Positions 8,469 to 17,614 are shown, counted from the first letter of the stretch. The stretch is DNA of 34,710 bases from Gammaproteobacteria bacterium (GCA_024277915.1 JAJRUG010000055.1:1-34710), one strand, 5' to 3'. The notes: generated from the sequence alone by a model not told the origin. Numbers and translations: made by a program.

Positions 8469-9104
8469 TCAGTTGTCGTCCTCAGCGTATTCTGCGCTAC
8501 GATGACCAGCTAGTGCAAGGTAGCGATTATGGAGTGCCAGCACCTGCGCTAATGTAGCATCCGGCTCGCCATCATTGCGAATGACATCATCGGCAGCTGC
8601 CAGTCGGGTTTTTCGGTCGATTTGCGTGGCCATGATCCGGGTGGCCTGATTTTGGCTCTCTCCGTCCCGTAGCATCAGCCGCTCTCGCTGAGCGCTCTCC
8701 GGACAGTCCACAACCAGCACACGGTCTACCAGCTCCCGGAAGCCGGTTTCAATTAACAGGGGGACTACGAGTATCTGGTATGTGCCACCCGCACTGGCTG
8801 CGATCTGCAGGGTTTTCTCCTGGATGCGGGGGTGGAGGATGGCCTCAAGCTTTTGTCTCAGGGCCGTATCCCGAAAAATCAGGCGCCTGAGTCGGCTGCG
8901 GTCCAGTGCCCCGTCCACGCCGATGATATCCGGACCAAAACTGTCGACAATCTGCCCCAGGGCGGCGGTGCCGGGTTCAACGACCTCTCTGGCAATACGG
9001 TCGGTGTCGATTACAGGAATACCCAGCCCCGCAAACTGGTCGGCGACAGTGGATTTTCCGCTTGCGATGCCGCCAGTCAGGCCGATACGCAATGCAGGTG
9101 TCAC
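8469..9104 (-). CDS. coaE: Dephospho-CoA kinase CoaE
   Basis: CoaE phosphorylates the ribose 3'-OH of dephospho-CoA, the last step of coenzyme A synthesis, in the cytoplasm. The 211-residue protein has the P-loop GGIASGKST (11-19), the DTDRIAREV motif that follows in this family, and the LVVPLLIETG segment. The GTG start at 9104 overlaps the pilD stop (GTGA), which suggests translational coupling. An in-frame TTG four codons later is an alternative. The pilD-coaE-zapD order is standard in gammaproteobacteria. No anomalies seen. Confidence 0.97.
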   Translation of the reverse strand: MTPALRIGLTGGIASGKSTVADQFAGLGIPVIDTDRIAREVVEPGTAALGQIVDSFGPDIIGVDGALDRSRLRRLIFRDTALRQKLEAILHPRIQEKTLQIAASAGGTYQILVVPLLIETGFRELVDRVLVVDCPESAQRERLMLRDGESQNQATRIMATQIDRKTRLAAADDVIRNDGEPDATLAQVLALHNRYLALAGHRSAEYAEDDN

Positions 9105-10003
9105 AAGCCGCTGGCTCCCAGGTACAAAGACATCAGCTGTGGCCCCCAGAACAGGGCGACCACCCCGGCAGCGGCCAGGTAGGGGCCGAACGGGATCGGG
9201 ACCTGCCGCTGGTGGCCGCCGAACAGAATCATCGCAAGACCGCTGACAGCACCAACTGCCGCAGACATGACAATGATGACCGGCAGCATTTGCCAGCCCA
9301 TCCAGGCACCGAGCGCAGCAAGCAGTTTGAAATCGCCGTAACCCATGCCTTCCTTGCCGGTGATCAGCCGGAACAGATGATAAATGGACCAGAGACTCAG
9401 GTATCCGGCCGCTCCCCCAATAATACTGGAGCGTGGATCCGGAAACAGCTCAGTACCCGCAACCGGGGCGCTGAACAGGCTGAATATCAAACCCGCCCAG
9501 AGTAATGGCAGGGTGATGGAATCGGGCAGCAACTGGTGGTCCAGATCAATGACAGCCAGTGCCAGCAGAGACCAGCAAAGAATCAGGGCAGCGACACACT
9601 CAATGCTGTAGCCGAATCGCCAGGCCACCGCCATTGACAGCACACCACAGAGCATTTCAACCAACGGATAACGGAGCGGGATGGGGTAAGCACAGGAACC
9701 GCACCGTCCTTTGAGTACAGCGTAGCTAATGATGGGGATATTCTGCCAGGCAGAGATCGGGGCTTCACAAGCAGGACAACAGGATCCGGGTGTGAGCAGG
9801 TTATAGGGGGGAGGCTGGTCTTGTTCTGCAGCTTCTCCGTCACCGTTGAGAATATCCTGAGCCTGACGTTGCCATTCGCGCTGCATCATGATCGGCAGGC
9901 GATGGATGACGACATTCAGGAAACTGCCGATGAGCAGCCCCAGTACACCAATGACCCCAAGATAGAACAGGGGGTGGAGAGAGACGATTTCCGCAATAAT
10001 CAG
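9101..10003 (-). CDS. pilD: Type IV prepilin leader peptidase/N-methylase PilD
   Basis: PilD cleaves the leader of type IV prepilins and methylates the new N-terminus, at the inner membrane. The zinc tetracysteine domain (CPAC...CGSC), the first catalytic Asp in VIDLDHQLLPD and the second in the GMGYGD motif are present, with about seven to eight membrane segments. The first ATG in frame (9889) is too late. The frame upstream of it encodes the conserved N-terminus with LLIGSFLNVVIHRLP. No ATG, GTG or TTG precedes that segment. The best candidates are a CTG at 10003, overlapping the pilC stop as CTGA, or ATT at 10000 or 9997. From CTG the protein has 300 residues, a normal length. Confidence 0.93.
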   Translation of the reverse strand: MIIAEIVSLHPLFYLGVIGVLGLLIGSFLNVVIHRLPIMMQREWQRQAQDILNGDGEAAEQDQPPPYNLLTPGSCCPACEAPISAWQNIPIISYAVLKGRCGSCAYPIPLRYPLVEMLCGVLSMAVAWRFGYSIECVAALILCWSLLALAVIDLDHQLLPDSITLPLLWAGLIFSLFSAPVAGTELFPDPRSSIIGGAAGYLSLWSIYHLFRLITGKEGMGYGDFKLLAALGAWMGWQMLPVIIVMSAAVGAVSGLAMILFGGHQRQVPIPFGPYLAAAGVVALFWGPQLMSLYLGASGL

Positions 10004-11217
10004 ATGACCGCACCCATCTTGAAGATAGGCAGATACATGGCGATCACCAGACCGCCGACCAGGACACCCAGAATCGCCATAATCAATGGTTCCAGCAGGC
10101 TGCTCATGCCATCAACGGCGTTATCCACGTCATCTTCATAGAAATCGGCTACCTTGGACGACATCTCGTCCAGAGAACCGGATTCTTCACCGACGGCGAT
10201 CATCTGGATCACCATATTCGGGAACAGGTCAGTGTTGTCCATCGCCCTTTGCAATCGCTGACCCGTGGCAACTTCATCGCGTATCTGCAGGACTGCGTTT
10301 TCGTACACGATATTGCCGGTTGCTCCGGCCACTGACTCGAGTGCCTCAACCAAAGGGACACCTGCACTGAACATCGTGGAGAGCGTTCGTGCAAATCTTG
10401 CAACGGAAGCCTTTTCAAGGATAGGCCCGATGATCGGCATTTTGAGGGACATTCTGTCCAGGATTTCGCGCAGCTTCCTGGAGCGTTTCTTGACATACAT
10501 GAAGCCGGAAAAAGCACCAGCAATGCCAATCGCCAGGAACCAGCCCTTGTCACGAACAAACTCGGACAAGTCAATCACAGCACGGGTAAATGCAGGAAGG
10601 TCAGCGCCGAAACCCTGAAACAATGATTCGAACTCGGGAATTACGAAAATCAGCAGAATGGTCGTCACAATCAGGGCTACGACCATCACTGCAGTCGGGT
10701 AGAACAAAGCCTTCTTGATTTTCTTCTTGATGGCCTCGGTTTTTTCCTTGTAGGTGGCGATTTTGTCCAGCAGTGTTTCCAGCGCACCCGCCTGTTCGCC
10801 GGCGGATACCAGGTTGACAAACAGGTCATCAAAATACAGCGGTTGTTTGGCGAGCGCTTCAGCGAGTGTGGTGCCCCCTTCAACCTCGGTTTTGATTGCG
10901 AAAATCAGTTTTCGCATGGCCTCGTTGTCATTACCGGCACCGACAATATCAAAGGCCTGGACCAGTGGAATACCCGCAGTCAGCATCGTGGCAAGCTGCC
11001 TGCTGAAAATGGCAATGTCAGCTGTGGTGACCCTGCCGGCCGACTTGAACAGTGTGGATTGTTTTTTGATCCGTACCGGTACTACACCCTGACGGCGTAG
11101 TTCTGCACGCACTGCATTCTCGCTGGCTGCAGTGGTTTTACCCTTGACACGGTTGCCTCGGGTGTCGGTACCCTCCCAGGTAAACGGAGTGTCTTTGGCT
11201 GCGATGCTATTTGCCAT
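10000..11217 (-). CDS. pilC: Type IV pilus inner-membrane platform protein PilC
   Basis: PilC is the GspF-family platform in the inner membrane that couples the assembly ATPases to the pilin fibre. The 405-residue length is typical. The N-terminus has the FTWEGTDTRGNRVKGK motif, followed by two homologous GspF domains (about 75-195 and 275-400). Each carries the family signature (LATMLTAGIPLVQAFDIV and a matching SAGVPLVEAL) and ends in membrane helices. A ribosome site AGGAAG precedes the ATG. It lies 56 nt after pilB and overlaps the pilD start. No anomalies seen. Confidence 0.97.
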   Translation of the reverse strand: MANSIAAKDTPFTWEGTDTRGNRVKGKTTAASENAVRAELRRQGVVPVRIKKQSTLFKSAGRVTTADIAIFSRQLATMLTAGIPLVQAFDIVGAGNDNEAMRKLIFAIKTEVEGGTTLAEALAKQPLYFDDLFVNLVSAGEQAGALETLLDKIATYKEKTEAIKKKIKKALFYPTAVMVVALIVTTILLIFVIPEFESLFQGFGADLPAFTRAVIDLSEFVRDKGWFLAIGIAGAFSGFMYVKKRSRKLREILDRMSLKMPIIGPILEKASVARFARTLSTMFSAGVPLVEALESVAGATGNIVYENAVLQIRDEVATGQRLQRAMDNTDLFPNMVIQMIAVGEESGSLDEMSSKVADFYEDDVDNAVDGMSSLLEPLIMAILGVLVGGLVIAMYLPIFKMGAVI

Positions 11218-11273
11218 ATGTCTTTACTTCCTGATCCTGATGCCCGTGTCCAGACCCTGAAATCTGAACAGAA

Positions 11274-12995
11274 TCATTCAATTGTAACCCGGTTGATCTC
11301 CTCAAGGCTGGTAATCCCGTCCTTGACTTTTTGCAAAGCCGACCGTCGCAAATCCCAGTGTCCTTCTTTTTCCACCTGATCGGCAATCTGTACGGCATTG
11401 CCGCCTTCCAGGATGATCCGGGTGGTGGCATCTGAAATGGGGATCACCTGATAGATACCCACCCGGCCCTTGTAGCCGTTGTTACAGGCCTTGCATCCTG
11501 TCGGGCCGAAGATTTTCAGCCCGCCGTCAATCTCTTCCTGGCTAAACCCTTCCTGGCGCAGCGCTTCACTGGGAATGTCACGGATTTCCCGGCAGCTTAC
11601 ACACAATCGGCGTGCCAGCCGCTGGGCGATAATCAGACTGACCGAGGTTGCAATCGCGTAGGGTTTGACGCCCATATCGACCAGGCGTGTCAGTGTTCGC
11701 GGCGCATCGTTGGTATGCAATGTGGACAACACCAGGTGACCGGTTTGAGCGGCCTTGATCGCTATTTCTGCTGTTTCGAGATCCCGAATCTCGCCAACCA
11801 TGATGATGTCCGGGTCCTGGCGCAGGAAGGCTTTCAGCGCCGCGGCAAAATTCAGTCCGATTTTCGGATTGACGTTGACCTGGTTAATACCGGGCAGATT
11901 GATTTCAACCGGATCCTCCGCAGTCGATATGTTTCGATCCTCGGTATTAAGAATATTCAGGCCGGTATACAAAGATACGGTTTTGCCGCTGCCGGTGGGG
12001 CCGGTTACCAGGATCATGCCATGCGGCTTGGCAAGGCAATCCATGTACAGCTGTTTCTGTTTCTCCTCATAGCCGAGCGCATCAATACCCAGCTTGGCAC
12101 TGCTGGGGTCGAGGATACGCATGACAATTTTTTCGCCATACAGGGTAGGGCAGCTGTTCACCCGAAAATCAATCGCCCGGTTTTTTGACAGGCGCATTTT
12201 GATGCGGCCATCCTGTGGCACCCGGCGCTCGGCAATATCCAGGCGGGCCATTACCTTCAGTCGGGCGCACACTTTATTGGCCAGTGCGATCGGTGGTGAG
12301 GCGACCTGATTTAGGACGCCATCAAGCCGGGTTCTGACCCGAAACATTTTCTCGTAGGGCTCGAAATGAATATCTGACGCACCTCGCTTGATCGCATCCA
12401 GCATGATTTTGTTGACAAATCGCACCACCGGGGCGTCATCAACATCATCCCGGGTGACATCATCGGTGCTGACTTCATCACCACCGGAAATTTCCAGACC
12501 CTCCAGATCGAAATCATCTTCATCGAAACTGGACATCGAGGTATCAATCGCCTCGAGCGCCTGGGTGACCTGTTCATCCAGCTTGTCCTGCTCAACGACC
12601 ACCGGGTCGACGCGGAATCCGGTCTGAAACCTGATTTCATCTATAGCGGCGAGATTGGTGGGATCTGATACCCCGAGAAACAGTCGTTTGCCCCGCAGCA
12701 TCATTGGCAATACCCGATGCTTGGTCAACAGGTTTTGATCAACTGCCTTGACTGCATCCAGATCCGGTTGCAGGGCATCGAGATCCATCAGCGGCACACC
12801 GAACTCGTGGGAAGCCGCAAGCGCTACCATTCGGGATTCAGCGAGATTTTTGGAAATAATATGGGCAACCAGACTCGTTTTTGCCTTACGAGCATCCTCG
12901 ATGGCCTGCAGGATGGCATCTTCCGGGATGATGCCATCCTGGACAAGCCGGCGGGGCAGGCCTGATAGAGGCGAACTTGGTGCGGATACGGCCAT
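11274..12995 (-). CDS. pilB: Type IV pilus extension ATPase PilB
   Basis: PilB is the cytoplasmic hexameric ATPase that powers pilus extension. I start it at the ATG at 12995 because GGGGGG lies just upstream and the resulting N-terminus MAVSAPSSPLSGLPRRLV suits the family. An in-frame ATG at 13025 lacks a good ribosome site. The 573-residue protein has the N-terminal GspE/MshEN domain, Walker A GPTGSGKT (332-339), the Walker B region DIIMVGE (396-402), the His box with LVLSTLHTNDA, and a zinc tetracysteine (CVSC...CKAC). An acidic linker rich in Asp/Glu lies around residues 155-190. It is followed by pilC and pilD. Confidence 0.97.
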   Translation of the reverse strand: MAVSAPSSPLSGLPRRLVQDGIIPEDAILQAIEDARKAKTSLVAHIISKNLAESRMVALAASHEFGVPLMDLDALQPDLDAVKAVDQNLLTKHRVLPMMLRGKRLFLGVSDPTNLAAIDEIRFQTGFRVDPVVVEQDKLDEQVTQALEAIDTSMSSFDEDDFDLEGLEISGGDEVSTDDVTRDDVDDAPVVRFVNKIMLDAIKRGASDIHFEPYEKMFRVRTRLDGVLNQVASPPIALANKVCARLKVMARLDIAERRVPQDGRIKMRLSKNRAIDFRVNSCPTLYGEKIVMRILDPSSAKLGIDALGYEEKQKQLYMDCLAKPHGMILVTGPTGSGKTVSLYTGLNILNTEDRNISTAEDPVEINLPGINQVNVNPKIGLNFAAALKAFLRQDPDIIMVGEIRDLETAEIAIKAAQTGHLVLSTLHTNDAPRTLTRLVDMGVKPYAIATSVSLIIAQRLARRLCVSCREIRDIPSEALRQEGFSQEEIDGGLKIFGPTGCKACNNGYKGRVGIYQVIPISDATTRIILEGGNAVQIADQVEKEGHWDLRRSALQKVKDGITSLEEINRVTIE

Positions 12996-13169
12996 CAACC
13001 CCCCATGCTGAATGGATTGCTTCACAGTGACAAAGTCAAGCGGGTAGTGTTACTGAAATGAGGCACTTAACGCAAGCGAGTGAAGCCCGGAATAGCGCCT
13101 GAAAACCTGTCCGGAGCCCGGATGTTACCCCCGGATCTGGTATCTGCCGGTCTGAGCGCGGCTGGCTGA

Positions 13170-13682
13170 CTAAAGTCTGCAGGTTGACGGGAGATACTTT
13201 TCATCAACTGTGGTATCTGCCCATACAGTCGCAACGCCTCCGCCTGCCGTCCCCATGGGGCTCAGGTCACCATTGATATCCTGTGGGATGCTGGCTTTGC
13301 CGCATCGCCAGACTACGGCACCTTCTATGGTTTCATAGGGTGTCAGCGTCAGCAGGAGGCCGGTAATGGTTTGGTTGGCCTTGCCACCGAACGTGACATC
13401 AAGGCGGCCATTCACGACCTCAACGGATTGCACATAGCTGCCTGTGGTGTCTGTGGCTGCTGCTGTCATGCCGGCTAAAAGCCGGTTGGCCGGAGCTTCG
13501 CCATTCATCATAAAAGCATCGGTGATCGGTGTTTTGGCATTACTCGCCAGGCTGATGGCCTCAGTGACTTGGGCGCGGATCGTATAAGTTTGATAGGAGC
13601 TGATGGCAATCGAGGAGAGGATGCCGATGATTGCGACAACAATCATAAGCTCAATCAATGTGAAACCCTGGTTGCGATGCAT
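13170..13682 (-). CDS. pilA: Type IV pilin, second copy (PilA-like, lacks Pro22)
   Basis: This 170-residue prepilin has a short leader MHRNQG, the PilD cleavage site before FTLIELM, Glu5 of the mature form, a hydrophobic helix, and a C-terminal disulfide pair Cys127/Cys168 typical of group A pilins. A GAGGAGAG site precedes the ATG. It resembles the neighbouring pilin along its length (RAQVTEA..., TPYE..., VVWRCG). The mature position 22, normally Pro, is Ser (AIAISSY). It lies downstream of the first pilin and its terminator, with no sigma-54 site of its own that I can see. It may be a weakly expressed second or variant pilin. Which pilin is major is inferred, not shown. Confidence 0.92.
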   Translation of the reverse strand: MHRNQGFTLIELMIVVAIIGILSSIAISSYQTYTIRAQVTEAISLASNAKTPITDAFMMNGEAPANRLLAGMTAAATDTTGSYVQSVEVVNGRLDVTFGGKANQTITGLLLTLTPYETIEGAVVWRCGKASIPQDINGDLSPMGTAGGGVATVWADTTVDEKYLPSTCRL

Positions 13683-13781
13683 TAATTCTCTCCTCAGAAA
13701 TGCTACCCAATAATTCTGTGAGTCAATCTGCCGAAAATCAGTCTGATAATGTTAACTCAGGTGCGCTATCGCCGGCCAAAC

Positions 13782-13806
13782 AAAGGGGGGCACAAAGCCC
13801 CCCTTT
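13782..13806 (-). terminator. Hairpin terminator after the first pilin gene
   Basis: AAAGGGGGG (13782-13790) and CCCCCCTTT (13798-13806) form a perfect 9-bp GC-rich stem with a 7-nt loop. On the reverse strand it is followed by TTTGTTT, so it acts in the direction of the pilin gene ending at 13829. Some read-through into the second pilin is possible because the T-tract is interrupted. Confidence 0.8.
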
Positions 13807-13828
13807 GAAATAGTCTACCGAGGTATGC

Positions 13829-14356
13829 TTACGGTCGGCAAGCAGACGGTGTGTACTTGGCATCGACTGACGTTACGCCCGCAACTGCTACGTTACCACC
13901 ATTAGCGGCACCGGAAGTACCCATCAGGGACAGAGCGACATTACCCAGGCCCACCGGCACACCAGCAGTACCACAGTGCCAAACGACACTCAGATCAGCT
14001 GACTCATAGGGGGTCAGGCCCAGTGTCTCAGTATTGATCTGTTGGTTGGAATCGTTACCAAAGGTAATCGTGATGCCACCGTTAGCTACTTCCACACCGG
14101 TGACATACTTGCCTGATGTATCTGTTGCCAGATTAGACATGCCGGCATTAATGCGAGCGACAGGTGCTGCACCGGTATTGAGGAAGCTTTCCGCAACAGC
14201 TGTTTTGGCAGCGGCAGCCAGACTCAGGCCTTCAGAAACCTGGGCACGGATGGTGTAATCCTGATAAGCCGGGATCGCAATCGCGGCGAGGATGCCGATA
14301 ATCGCTACAACGATCATCAGTTCGATCAGCGTAAAGCCTTGTTGAATCTTCTTCAT
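13829..14356 (-). CDS. pilA: Type IV pilin PilA (probable major pilin)
   Basis: This 175-residue prepilin has leader MKKIQQG, the cleavage site before FTLIELM, mature Glu5 and Pro22 (AIAIPAY), and a Cys128/Cys173 disulfide pair. The ATG at 14356 follows AGGAGAGA at the right spacing. A longer frame to 14395 would add a non-pilin extension with no ribosome site. A consensus sigma-54 promoter lies about 70 nt upstream and a strong hairpin follows the gene, both expected for an abundant pilin controlled by PilS/PilR. It sits between pilR and the second pilin. Length and fold features fit the Pseudomonas group A type IVa class. Confidence 0.95.
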   Translation of the reverse strand: MKKIQQGFTLIELMIVVAIIGILAAIAIPAYQDYTIRAQVSEGLSLAAAAKTAVAESFLNTGAAPVARINAGMSNLATDTSGKYVTGVEVANGGITITFGNDSNQQINTETLGLTPYESADLSVVWHCGTAGVPVGLGNVALSLMGTSGAANGGNVAVAGVTSVDAKYTPSACRP

Positions 14357-14421
14357 GTAATCTCTCCTGAGAGTGTTAACGGTCAAATTAGACATCGGCT
14401 TTACGCCGGTGAGTGAACTAG

Positions 14422-14438
14422 TGCAAACACCATGCCAA
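14422..14438 (-). promoter_or_regulatory. Sigma-54 (RpoN) promoter of pilA
   Basis: On the reverse strand this reads TTGGCATGGTGTTTGCA. It matches the RpoN consensus with GG at -24 and GC at -12 separated by exactly 10 nt. Transcription should start near 14410, leaving a leader of about 50 nt before the pilA ATG. PilA genes in Pseudomonas are transcribed by RpoN under PilR, and pilR/pilS lie immediately upstream. Confidence 0.9.
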
Positions 14439-14562
14439 CTTGCAGTGCAATATGTTTAATAGATTGAAAACGATAGGAAAATCCCTTAATTATTCCTGAT
14501 ATCGCAAATTTGATGAAACATAAGACTGTCGGCGGGTGATCGCATGTTGCCGCTCAGCGTCA

Positions 14563-14586
14563 CAAAGTGACAATTTTTGTCATTTG
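14563..14586. promoter_or_regulatory. Palindrome upstream of pilA, probable PilR enhancer site
   Basis: CAAAGTGACAA and TTGTCATTTG form a 10-bp inverted repeat with one bulged G and a short T spacer. The core is TGACA...TGTCA. It lies about 130-150 nt upstream of the sigma-54 promoter, where an NtrC-type activator would bind. Reported PilR sites in Pseudomonas contain TGTC repeats, which fits. It is also just after the pilR stop, but lacks a T-tract in that direction, so a terminator is less likely. Confidence 0.55.
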
Positions 14587-14593
14587 CGGCGAA

Positions 14594-15922
14594 TCAATCG
14601 ATTCCGAGCTTCTGCATTCTGTATCGTAATGCCCGCAGCGTCAGGCCCAGTGACCGGGCTGCGGCAGTCTTGTTATACCGTTGTTGTTCCAGCGCCTGGA
14701 TGATGGCGTCTCGCTCCACGGACTCCAGCTGGTCACCGAGTTGTTCACCCGACTGTAAGAGCCCTGCGGTCGCACCCTGATTAGCACCGGTCTGCAAATG
14801 GATATCATCTGCCTGAATGACTTCATCACCGGATAATGCGATGGCGCGTTCCAGTATATTCTCCAGCTCACGGACATTGCCGGGGAAATGGTAGGTCTTG
14901 AGCTTGGCTACTGCTTCAGGGGTGATTTCAGGTATGCCGGTATCCAGGTTGCCCGCCAGACGTTCAAGAATCTGGTTCACCAGGGGCATGAGATCCGGTA
15001 TGCGTTCCCGCAGTGGCGGTACTTTGAGCGCAATGACGTTGACACGATAGTACAGATCTTCGCGAAATAGCCCGGCTGCAACCTGTTCGCCCAGATCCCT
15101 GTGGGTGGCACTGAGAATTCTTACATCGACCGGAACTTCCTCAGCCTGTCCTACCGGCCTGAGTTTTTTCTCCTGAATCACCCGCAATAGTTTGACCTGC
15201 ATGGGCAGCGGCAGGTCTGCGACTTCGTCCAGAAACAAGGTGCCACCCTCCGCAGTTTGAAACAGCCCCTGTTTGTCGCTGACAGCACCGGTGAATGAGC
15301 CCCTGCGGTGACCAAAAAATTCGCTCTCCATCAGCTCCCCCGGGATCGCGCCACAGTTGACCGGGACAAACTGCCCGTCGGCACGCGGTCCCTGCTCATG
15401 GATCATGCGGGCGACCAGTTCCTTGCCGGTACCTGATTCGCCAGTGATATGTACAGGAGCCTGGCTGCGGGCAACTTTCCCGATCAGCTGACGTAATTCC
15501 AGCATTTTTGGTGAGTCGCCCAGAAGTTGCGCCTTGCCGCCGGGTGTTTCTGTTGCAGGCAGGCGCAGCGCACTGGTAATCAGTTTACGCAGTGCATTCA
15601 GATCCAGTGGCTTGGAGATGAAATCAAACGCACCGGATTTCAGTGCCCTGACAGCAGTTTCTACATTGCCATGGGCAGTGATCACAGCAACCGGAGTAGT
15701 GAGTTTTTGTGCCTGTATCCATTCAACCAGTTCCAGTCCATCGCCATCGGGCAGGCGCATATCTGTCAGGCAAAGCTGGAACTCCTGCCGGCTTAATTGT
15801 TCTTTCGCCGTGGCAACATCAAAACAGGTGCGCGTCTGAATATTCATGCGCTCCAGGGTGATGGCCAACAGCTCACAAATATCCGGTTCGTCATCTACCA
15901 CCAGGGCAAGCGGCTTAGTCAT
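14594..15922 (-). CDS. pilR: Sigma-54-dependent response regulator PilR
   Basis: PilR activates pilA transcription with RpoN. The 442-residue protein has three parts: a receiver domain (1-120) with acidic pocket DDE (10-12) and phospho-acceptor Asp54 (LTDMRLPDGDG), an AAA+ domain with Walker A GESGTGKE and the sigma-54 contact loop GSFTGA (a known variant of GAFTGA), and a C-terminal Fis-type helix-turn-helix (NKTAAARSLGLTLRALRYRM). It lies 24 nt downstream of pilS and upstream of pilA, the usual order of a PilS-PilR-PilA module. Confidence 0.96.
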   Translation of the reverse strand: MTKPLALVVDDEPDICELLAITLERMNIQTRTCFDVATAKEQLSRQEFQLCLTDMRLPDGDGLELVEWIQAQKLTTPVAVITAHGNVETAVRALKSGAFDFISKPLDLNALRKLITSALRLPATETPGGKAQLLGDSPKMLELRQLIGKVARSQAPVHITGESGTGKELVARMIHEQGPRADGQFVPVNCGAIPGELMESEFFGHRRGSFTGAVSDKQGLFQTAEGGTLFLDEVADLPLPMQVKLLRVIQEKKLRPVGQAEEVPVDVRILSATHRDLGEQVAAGLFREDLYYRVNVIALKVPPLRERIPDLMPLVNQILERLAGNLDTGIPEITPEAVAKLKTYHFPGNVRELENILERAIALSGDEVIQADDIHLQTGANQGATAGLLQSGEQLGDQLESVERDAIIQALEQQRYNKTAAARSLGLTLRALRYRMQKLGID

Positions 15923-15946
15923 GACTGCTGTTAATCTCCATGATCA

Positions 15947-17614
15947 TTATCCCGGCCGGCGATCTGCCCAGCGTGCCGGGTCGGCAAATACTATTCGGAA
16001 TATACTGCCGCCTTCCGGGTTGGGCTCAAATACCAGTGCAGCACCATTACATTCACATAGTTCCCGGGAGATGAACAGACCCAGGCCAGTGCCACCCGAA
16101 CGTCCAGTGGCGAAAGGCTCGAACACCTGGTAGCGAAAACTCTCGGCGATACCCGGACCTCTATCGATGATCTCAAGGTAAGGCCGCCGATTACTGGATA
16201 TTCGTCCGTAGCGCAGCTCCACAGCAATTCCTCCGGCTGCTTCACTGGCATATTTTACTGCGTTGTCGCACAGGTTCCAGACTACCTGGTGCAACTGGCC
16301 GGGATCCATCCGTACTTTGACGTCTTCCGCGAATGAAATCATGATCTGGCCTTCAAAGAGTTCCAGGGTTGAACTGAACTCCTGGACGAACTCCTGTGTC
16401 CAGGTCCTGAGTTGCAACGACTGAGGGTTGGTCACTTCCCGTCTGGATAGCTGCAATACACTCTCGATGATATCGCTGATTCGCCTGGAGTTATTGCGGA
16501 TGATGTCGAGGAAGCGTTTCTCCTGTTCACCAATGGAAGGCGATTCCTCCAGCAGCTGGCCGGCATGGCTCATCGCACCCACAGGATTGCGGATTTCATG
16601 GGCAATACTGGCACTCAGTCTGCCCAGTGCCGCCAGTTTGGATTGCTGTACCTGCTCGGCAATTCTGCCGGCATCCTCCAGAAACAGAAGTACGGGCCCT
16701 TGTTCCTGTTGCCCCAATGGCGCGATATAGGTATTGATTTGCATACTGCCGTCGGCCGCGACGAAGGCAGGTGGTGAAGAACGCCCCTTGCCTTTATTTT
16801 CACGCCATACCAGCAGAATGTTGTATAGCTGCGGGGAAACCTGTGCCAGTTCCTGCCCCGGATCCCTGTTGGGTGCGCCCAGATGCTCTGCGGCTGACTG
16901 GTTGATGAGTCGAATCCGGTTGGATTCATCGACTACGACAATACTCTCGCGCAGGTTCTGGATAATGTAGTCATTAAGCTGTGCAAGGTTGGCCAGATCG
17001 ATACCCCGTTGCTGTGCAAGAGCTTCACTTTCCTCGATCCTTCTGGCAAGCGGGTGGGCGGCAGACGCAATCACGAAAATAATCGCACCCAGGACACCTG
17101 CAGCGATAAATTCTTCCGCAGCTGTAGCACCCTGCGTGTAGGACAGCAGTTGCTGGGCCAGGATTGCCAGTGCGGCAATCGCAGCGGCGAAAAAAGCTTC
17201 ACGACCTTTTAGTCTCAGGCTGGCTGCCCCGACAAAAACCACCAGCAAAGCGCCGATACCGCCGTTAACGCCGGTTCCGGCATACATCAGCGTGACCACA
17301 GCCAGGATATCGCCTGCTACCTGGAGTGGCACCAGCCGTGAGAGTGTGACGGAGGCACGGCTCAGTGCGTACAGGATCAGGCCGGCCATCATGGAATAGG
17401 CTGCAGCGACGGATAGGAACAGGGTGGGGAAGCGACTGCCCAGCAGCGGTGGATCCTGATAGATTGCCGCCACAGCCAGCAGGCTCATACCAACCAGCAA
17501 ACGAAATACCCCGACCAGACGAAGTACCCGCCGCGAGGTATCTGCGGAAATCGGGCGACTGGCTTCATTCGGCGATGCCTTGACATCACCAGGGAGTATT
17601 TTTTCGGCCGCCAT
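15947..17614 (-). CDS. pilS: Membrane sensor histidine kinase PilS
   Basis: PilS senses pilin levels in the inner membrane and phosphorylates PilR. I start at the ATG at 17614 (555 residues). The frame continues upstream to 18034, but that part overlaps sucC and has the Arg/Pro-rich composition of a shadow frame. Features: about six membrane helices (30-190), a PAS-like domain (about 210-320), the H-box SIAHEIRNP with His339, and a HATPase domain with N-box NLCDNAVKYA, G1 DRGPGIA and G2 GGTGLGL. The ribosome site is weak. It is divergent from sucC. Confidence 0.93.
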   Translation of the reverse strand: MAAEKILPGDVKASPNEASRPISADTSRRVLRLVGVFRLLVGMSLLAVAAIYQDPPLLGSRFPTLFLSVAAAYSMMAGLILYALSRASVTLSRLVPLQVAGDILAVVTLMYAGTGVNGGIGALLVVFVGAASLRLKGREAFFAAAIAALAILAQQLLSYTQGATAAEEFIAAGVLGAIIFVIASAAHPLARRIEESEALAQQRGIDLANLAQLNDYIIQNLRESIVVVDESNRIRLINQSAAEHLGAPNRDPGQELAQVSPQLYNILLVWRENKGKGRSSPPAFVAADGSMQINTYIAPLGQQEQGPVLLFLEDAGRIAEQVQQSKLAALGRLSASIAHEIRNPVGAMSHAGQLLEESPSIGEQEKRFLDIIRNNSRRISDIIESVLQLSRREVTNPQSLQLRTWTQEFVQEFSSTLELFEGQIMISFAEDVKVRMDPGQLHQVVWNLCDNAVKYASEAAGGIAVELRYGRISSNRRPYLEIIDRGPGIAESFRYQVFEPFATGRSGGTGLGLFISRELCECNGAALVFEPNPEGGSIFRIVFADPARWADRRPG

